A program made the translations under genes and the position numbers. A model generated the notes under the pieces. It was not told where the DNA came from. It made no database searches and worked only from the letters and a program-made list of their open reading frames with translations. A stretch of DNA of 64,000 bases from CANKJK01 sp040081715 (GTDB taxonomy: Bacteria; Acidobacteriota; Vicinamibacteria; Vicinamibacterales; UBA2999), in the NCBI GenBank assembly GCA_040081715.1, contig JBEBFY010000011.1, positions 1 through 64,000 on the forward strand, in the 5' to 3' direction. Of the stretch, positions 60,282 to 64,000 are shown one piece after another (position 1 is the first letter of the stretch; each line of letters starts with the position of its first letter).

Positions 60282-60805
60282 CAGAGATGCAGAATGTCCT
60301 TCCGTCGATCGCGGCGCTGGCAGTTGCGTCGGCTGCGTGCGCGACCGACATCCGCAACCGGCGGATTCCGAACATCCTCACATTCGGCGCCGCCGCCGCT
60401 GCCGTCGCATACGGCGCGCTGACCGGCGGCGCGGGCGGAGTGGCCACGGCCGGTGCCGGCTGGCTGGCCGGCACGCTCATCTTCCTGCCCTTCTTTCTGC
60501 TGCGCGGCATGGGCGCCGGCGACGTGAAACTGCTCGCGGCCCTCGGCGCCTGGCTCGGCCCAGGCGCGGTGCTCGTGATCGCGCTGTACACCTCGATCGC
60601 TGGAGGTGTGATGGCGCTCGGCGTCGCGCTCGGCCGGGGCTACCTTCGCACGGCGCTCGCGAACATCACCGGGCTCCTTCGTTTCTGGAGCGTCGCCGGG
60701 TTGCGGCCAGCCGAGGGGCTGACGCTCGAGACGTCCACCTCGCCCAAGCTGCCGTACGCGATTCCTCTTCTGGCCGGCACGGTGGCCTCGCTATGGCTGC
60801 GGTGA
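60278..60805 (+). CDS. cpaA: Prepilin peptidase CpaA (A24 family)
   Basis: A 175-residue membrane protease with six or so helices and the two catalytic Asp motifs ATDIRNRRIPN and MGAGDVKLLAALG. It cleaves and may methylate the Flp prepilins and TadE-type pseudopilins encoded around it. ATG start inside the second pilin stop (ATGA); its own TGA overlaps the TadE ATG by one base. Confidence 0.92.
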   Translation: MTEMQNVLPSIAALAVASAACATDIRNRRIPNILTFGAAAAAVAYGALTGGAGGVATAGAGWLAGTLIFLPFFLLRGMGAGDVKLLAALGAWLGPGAVLVIALYTSIAGGVMALGVALGRGYLRTALANITGLLRFWSVAGLRPAEGLTLETSTSPKLPYAIPLLAGTVASLWLR

Positions 60806-61239
60806 TGCGGCGCCTGTGGCTCCGCTCCGCCCACGGCGCGGAACTGATCGAGTTCATCATCGTGTTCCCGATCCTGATGCTGCTGCTGGCGGGCATCTTC
60901 GACTTCGGAATGCTGCTGCGCAACTACGAAGTGGTGACCAACGCGGCGCGCGAAGGCGCCCGCGTGGCCATCCTGGATGGCTACGCAGCTGCGGATGTCG
61001 ACGCACGGGTCAATCAGTATCTCCAGAGCGCTGGGCTCGCGGGCTCGCACAGCGTCGCCGTGGCCACGGTCCCGATCACCACCGGCGCCGGCACAATGAC
61101 GGCGCGGTCAGTCACGCTGAACTACTTCTATCAGTTCGTCACGCTCAGCGGCATCGCGCCGTTCTTTGGAGGCTCGTTCGGGTCACTCCCGCTGCGAGCC
61201 GTGTCGGTGATGCGCACCGAAACTCAGATTGCTCCGTAG
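60805..61239 (+). CDS. TadE-like pseudopilin
   Basis: A 144-residue protein with the TadE start HGAELIEFIIVFPILMLLLA (prepilin-like site), then GIFDFGMLLRNYEVVTNAAR EGAR, a signature of the TadE/TadG group. It is a minor component of the Tad pilus. ATG at 60805 overlaps the cpaA stop; an in-frame ATG four codons upstream (60793) is an alternative. Confidence 0.88.
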   Translation: MRRLWLRSAHGAELIEFIIVFPILMLLLAGIFDFGMLLRNYEVVTNAAREGARVAILDGYAAADVDARVNQYLQSAGLAGSHSVAVATVPITTGAGTMTARSVTLNYFYQFVTLSGIAPFFGGSFGSLPLRAVSVMRTETQIAP

Positions 61240-61249
61240 GAGGCATGCA

Positions 61250-62116
61250 ATGACCCGTCAGAAGCGTACGTTCGTGGTGATGAGCTTGTCGGTGGTGCTG
61301 GCCGCCGTCGCCAGCTTCGCCGTGTATCGCGTCATCCAGCGCCTGCCCGCCCGCGAGGTGGAGGTGCCCAGCGCGCAGGTCGTCGTGGCCGCCAACCCGA
61401 TCCCTGTCGGCACGCTCCTCGAGGCGAAGGATCTTCGCACCGTCCCGTGGCCCTCGCGCAATCCGGTGGAGGGCGCCGTGACCGATCCGACAATGCTCGT
61501 CGGCCGCGGCGTCATTGTTCAAATTGGCACCAATGAGCCGGTCACGTTGAGCAAGGTCGCGGATCCCGCGGCCGGCTCCGGGATGGCCCCCCTCATTCCT
61601 TCCGGCATGCGCGCCATCTCGATTCGGGTGAACGAGGTGATCGGTGTCGCAGGTTTTGTGACGCCGGGGACTCGCGTGGACCTGCTCGTCACCATCGACG
61701 AGGGTGAAGGCAATAGGCAGCCGATGAGCCGAACCGTGGTGAGCAACGTGCAGGTGCTCACCGCCGGCAGTCGCTACGACCAGGAGAAGTCGAGGCAGGA
61801 TGGCAAGCCCATCGAGACGTCGGTGGTCACGCTGATGGTGCTCCCCGAGGATGGCGAAAAGATTGCGCTCGCGCAGAACGAAGGAAAGCTGACGCTGGCG
61901 CTGCGCAACCCGATGGACGTGGCGCCGACCTCCACACAGGGGATTCGGAAAGCCGCGCTGATGGCGGGGCCAGGCGGGCAGCCGGTGATCGATCCCGTGC
62001 GCAACAGGGTCGTGGCACGCGTCAAGCCCGCAGCTCCCGCCGTGGTGGCTCCAGCCATCTACCGTGTGGAAACAATTCGTGCCGCCAAGCGCGGCGAAGA
62101 AGAGGTGCTCCGGTGA
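61250..62116 (+). CDS. cpaB: Flp pilus assembly protein CpaB
   Basis: A 288-residue periplasmic protein anchored by one N-terminal helix (FVVMSLSVVLAAVASFAVYR), with a SAF domain (VVVAANPIPVGTLLEAKDL) and the RcpC/CpaB block MRAISIRVNEVIGVAGFV, TPGTRVDLLVT. It stabilises the secretin in the periplasm. A GGAGG ribosome site lies before the ATG. It ends in TGATG overlap with the secretin gene. Confidence 0.92.
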   Translation: MTRQKRTFVVMSLSVVLAAVASFAVYRVIQRLPAREVEVPSAQVVVAANPIPVGTLLEAKDLRTVPWPSRNPVEGAVTDPTMLVGRGVIVQIGTNEPVTLSKVADPAAGSGMAPLIPSGMRAISIRVNEVIGVAGFVTPGTRVDLLVTIDEGEGNRQPMSRTVVSNVQVLTAGSRYDQEKSRQDGKPIETSVVTLMVLPEDGEKIALAQNEGKLTLALRNPMDVAPTSTQGIRKAALMAGPGGQPVIDPVRNRVVARVKPAAPAVVAPAIYRVETIRAAKRGEEEVLR

Positions 62117-63531
62117 TGCAAGCGACCCGTTCGACACGTACACCCGGCCTGGTCATGCTGTGGATGGCCGCCGAGGTCATCTTCGCCTGCGCGTTCGTGC
62201 CTGGGCGTGCCATCGCGGCGCAGCGCCAGCAGGATCAGCCAGCCGAGCGGCGCATCGTCCTGACCGCCGGCCGCTCGATGGTGCTGGCGATCCCGTTTGA
62301 CGTGACGCGCCTGGCGATCACGAACCCGGCGATCGCCGATGGTGTCGTCGTGCGGCCGAGGGAAATTCTCATCGACGGCAAGGCCCCTGGCACCATCAGC
62401 CTGATCGTGTGGGGGGCCGACGAGCGTGCACAGTATGACGTTGTCGTCGAGCAGCCTGTCAGCGCGCTCGAGCAGCAGCTCCACCAGTTGTTCCCAGGCG
62501 AGCCGATCCTCGTCACGGCGAACGCCGACGCCGTCGTGCTCTCAGGCCGGGTGTCGAGCACGCAGGTGATGCTGCGCGTCGCGGAGGTGGCCGCCGCGGC
62601 CCTGCCGAAGGGGAACGTCATCAACATGCTCCAGGTGCCCGGCGGCAGTGACGCCCAGCAGGTGATGCTGCAGGTGCGTGTCGCGGAGGTCAATTCGAAG
62701 GCGCTCACCGAGCTCGGCACGTCCTTCTTCACGGGTGCGGCTGGCGCGGGCGACTGGGTTGGCCGGGGCACCACAGGGCAGATGCCCTCCGTCACTTTCA
62801 AGGAAGACAAGCTGGAGTTCAGCGACTTTCTGAACCTGTTCCTCTTCAACACGGACTGGAACGTGGGCACGCTGGTTCGTGCCCTGAAGTCGACCGGCTA
62901 TTTTCAGAGCCTCGCGGAGCCGAACCTGATCGCCTACAACGGCAAGGAGGCCAGCTTTCTGGCCGGCGGTGAGTTTCCGGTGCCGTTCGTCTCCGGTGTC
63001 GGCCAGGTGTCGGTCGTGTTCAAGGAATTCGGCGTGCGCCTGAATTTCACGCCCACCATCGCCGGTGACCTGATCCGGCTGAAGGTGCGCCCGGAGGTCA
63101 GCACCCTCGACTTCAACAACGGCGTCACGCTCCAGGGGTTCCGCATCCCGGCGCTCTCCACGCGCCGTGCCGAAACCGAAGTCGAGCTGCGCGATGGCCA
63201 GTCGTTTGCCATCGCCGGTCTCATGGACAACACGGCGCAGGCCGATCGTGCGGCGATCCCGATCCTGAGCCAGATCCCGATCATCGGCAACCTGTTCAAG
63301 AGCAAGGTTGAGCGAAAGGAGCGGACCGAACTGATGGTCCTGATCACGCCGCGGCTCGTGCGGCCGCTCAATCCGGACGAGGTCCCGGCCCTGCCGACAC
63401 TCCCCGGATCGTTTCTGCCGCTCACCGACAACATCGGCGAGCAGCTCGAGGGCGGCGGCGGCACGCTCGACGGGCCGGCCGAGAGGCGCAAACAGACGGC
63501 CGCCCCTCGTCCGCGGGAGATCAAGCGGTGA
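62116..63531 (+). CDS. cpaC: Flp pilus secretin CpaC/RcpA
   Basis: About 471 residues with a signal peptide (AEVIFACAFVPGRAIAAQ), a BON-like N domain (SMVLAIPFDVTRLAITNPAI) and the secretin core (YFQSLAEPNLIAYNGKEASF, LAGGEFPVPFVSG). The C-terminal PILSQIPIIGNLFKSK and ELMVLITPRLV are the canonical secretin end. It forms the outer-membrane pore for the pilus. ATG 62116 overlaps the cpaB stop by one base; a GTG one codon upstream (62113) also fits. Confidence 0.94.
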   Translation: MQATRSTRTPGLVMLWMAAEVIFACAFVPGRAIAAQRQQDQPAERRIVLTAGRSMVLAIPFDVTRLAITNPAIADGVVVRPREILIDGKAPGTISLIVWGADERAQYDVVVEQPVSALEQQLHQLFPGEPILVTANADAVVLSGRVSSTQVMLRVAEVAAAALPKGNVINMLQVPGGSDAQQVMLQVRVAEVNSKALTELGTSFFTGAAGAGDWVGRGTTGQMPSVTFKEDKLEFSDFLNLFLFNTDWNVGTLVRALKSTGYFQSLAEPNLIAYNGKEASFLAGGEFPVPFVSGVGQVSVVFKEFGVRLNFTPTIAGDLIRLKVRPEVSTLDFNNGVTLQGFRIPALSTRRAETEVELRDGQSFAIAGLMDNTAQADRAAIPILSQIPIIGNLFKSKVERKERTELMVLITPRLVRPLNPDEVPALPTLPGSFLPLTDNIGEQLEGGGGTLDGPAERRKQTAAPRPREIKR

Positions 63532-64000
63532 GGATACGGTCGCGGGTCGCGTCGGAGGACGGCGCCATCCTTGTCCAGGCGGCGTTGGCGATGGTGACGC
63601 TCCTCGCCTTCAGTTCGTTCGTTGTTGACTATGGCGTGATGTGGGTCGGACGCGGCCAGGCCCAGAACGCCGCCGACGCAGGGGCCCTGGCCGGTGCGAC
63701 CGCGCTCGCCTTCGACAGCTTCACCGACCGAACGGGGACCGGACCCGCGAAGGTGGCCGCCAACACCATGGCGCTGCAACACCGGATCTGGGGCGTATCG
63801 CCTGTCAGCCTGATCGCGAGGGATGTCACCTTTCCGACCGTCCCCGCGATCTGTGAAGACACCTCCTGCATTCGCGTCGATGTCTACCGGAATCAGACGA
63901 TGGGCAGCGCGCTGCCCACCTTCTTCGGCCTCGCGGCCGGCGTCACCGACCAGGGCGTCAGGGCGATGGCCATCGCACGAGCGGCCGTTGGGTCAGCGAG
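63528..64000 (+). CDS. TadG-like pilus assembly protein (partial, runs off the window)
   Basis: From a GTG at 63528 that overlaps the cpaC stop (GTGA), the frame stays open to the window end. It reads SEDGAILVQAALAMVTLLAF, then SSFVVDYGVMWVGRGQAQNA, ADAGALAGATALAFDS. This is the TadG/TadE-like N-terminus: a prepilin-type hydrophobic helix followed by the YGVMW-RGQAQNAADAGALAGA signature. The C-terminal part (often a VWA domain in TadG) is beyond the window. The other Tad genes (cpaE, tadA, tadB, tadC) would be expected next. Confidence 0.85.
   Translation, partial: MRIRSRVASEDGAILVQAALAMVTLLAFSSFVVDYGVMWVGRGQAQNAADAGALAGATALAFDSFTDRTGTGPAKVAANTMALQHRIWGVSPVSLIARDVTFPTVPAICEDTSCIRVDVYRNQTMGSALPTFFGLAAGVTDQGVRAMAIARAAVGSA

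Noticed and set aside
1..64000. CRISPR arrays, tRNA and rRNA genes
   Set aside because: No regularly spaced direct repeats and no tRNA-like cloverleaf or rRNA sequence was recognised on reading; a covariance-model scan would be needed to exclude a tRNA firmly.

Overview
The window is GC-rich (except a few stretches), densely coded DNA from a Gram-negative bacterium. The best guess is Acidobacteriota, probably the Vicinamibacteria side. The main pointers are a two-domain VWFA protein of the type typical of Acidobacteria (53414-55417), many outer-membrane barrels and multihaem cytochromes, a single-polypeptide AceE-type pyruvate dehydrogenase, and a Tad/Flp pilus locus. The assignment is inference from gene content only. 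I saw no rRNA, tRNA or CRISPR array.

Layout. 1-5.3 kb: LemA lipoprotein, a PH-like/dihaem membrane protein, DinB, YheT hydrolase, DUF72, an SCO copper protein with a CusF-like front domain, and a Cys-His (transglutaminase-like) protein. 5.4-8.8 kb: ankyrin protein, secreted beta-propeller, two small proteins. 9.0-14.1 kb: MacA/MacB-like export system (adaptor, ATPase, two permeases), a small protein and a TlpA-type thioredoxin. 14.4-17.5 kb: large metalloprotease/propeller/barrel protein. 17.5-18.5 kb: a small gene broken by a stop codon and a MazEF-type pair with a palindromic operator.

18.6-30.3 kb is the standout region, a candidate extracellular electron transfer locus. A leftward, fully overlapping gene chain encodes NHL propeller, 4-haem cytochrome, PpiC prolyl isomerase, outer-membrane barrel, NHL propeller and 12-haem cytochrome. 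The divergent rightward chain encodes a membrane-anchored FAD/NAD(P)/2Fe-2S reductase, a cytochrome b-like membrane protein with two H-x13-H helices, and a 23-haem cytochrome. Together they trace a path from NAD(P)H through the inner membrane and periplasm to the outside. The leftward half resembles the cytochrome-nanowire assembly (osc) clusters known from Geobacter.

30.4-33.2 kb: TPR/double aspartyl-protease protein and an isolated ferredoxin-nuoB-nuoI set. 33.4-40.2 kb: cupredoxin lipoprotein, lipoyl synthase, pyruvate dehydrogenase E2 and E1, a cytochrome c' type protein and a glycerophosphodiesterase. 40.3-45.6 kb: AAA ATPase/VWA pair, Lon-N protein, CRM RNA-binding protein, then Uma2 and VapBC genes with a leftover Uma2 tail. 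45.7-52.5 kb: a 2282-residue TamB-TamA fusion. 52.7-55.4 kb: an A/T-richer membrane methyltransferase and the tandem VWFA protein. 55.4-57.5 kb: a decayed island (broken serine recombinase, glycosyltransferase and ABC-ATPase fragments, intact sulfotransferase, truncated phage terminase small subunit). 57.8-64 kb: a sigma-54 activator, DUF192 protein, a well-formed sigma-54 promoter and a Tad pilus operon (two Flp pilins, CpaA, TadE, CpaB, CpaC, partial TadG) that runs off the window end.

Across the window, about ten genes have a -10-like hexamer ending 6-8 bases before the start codon. This suggests that leaderless transcripts are common in this organism.
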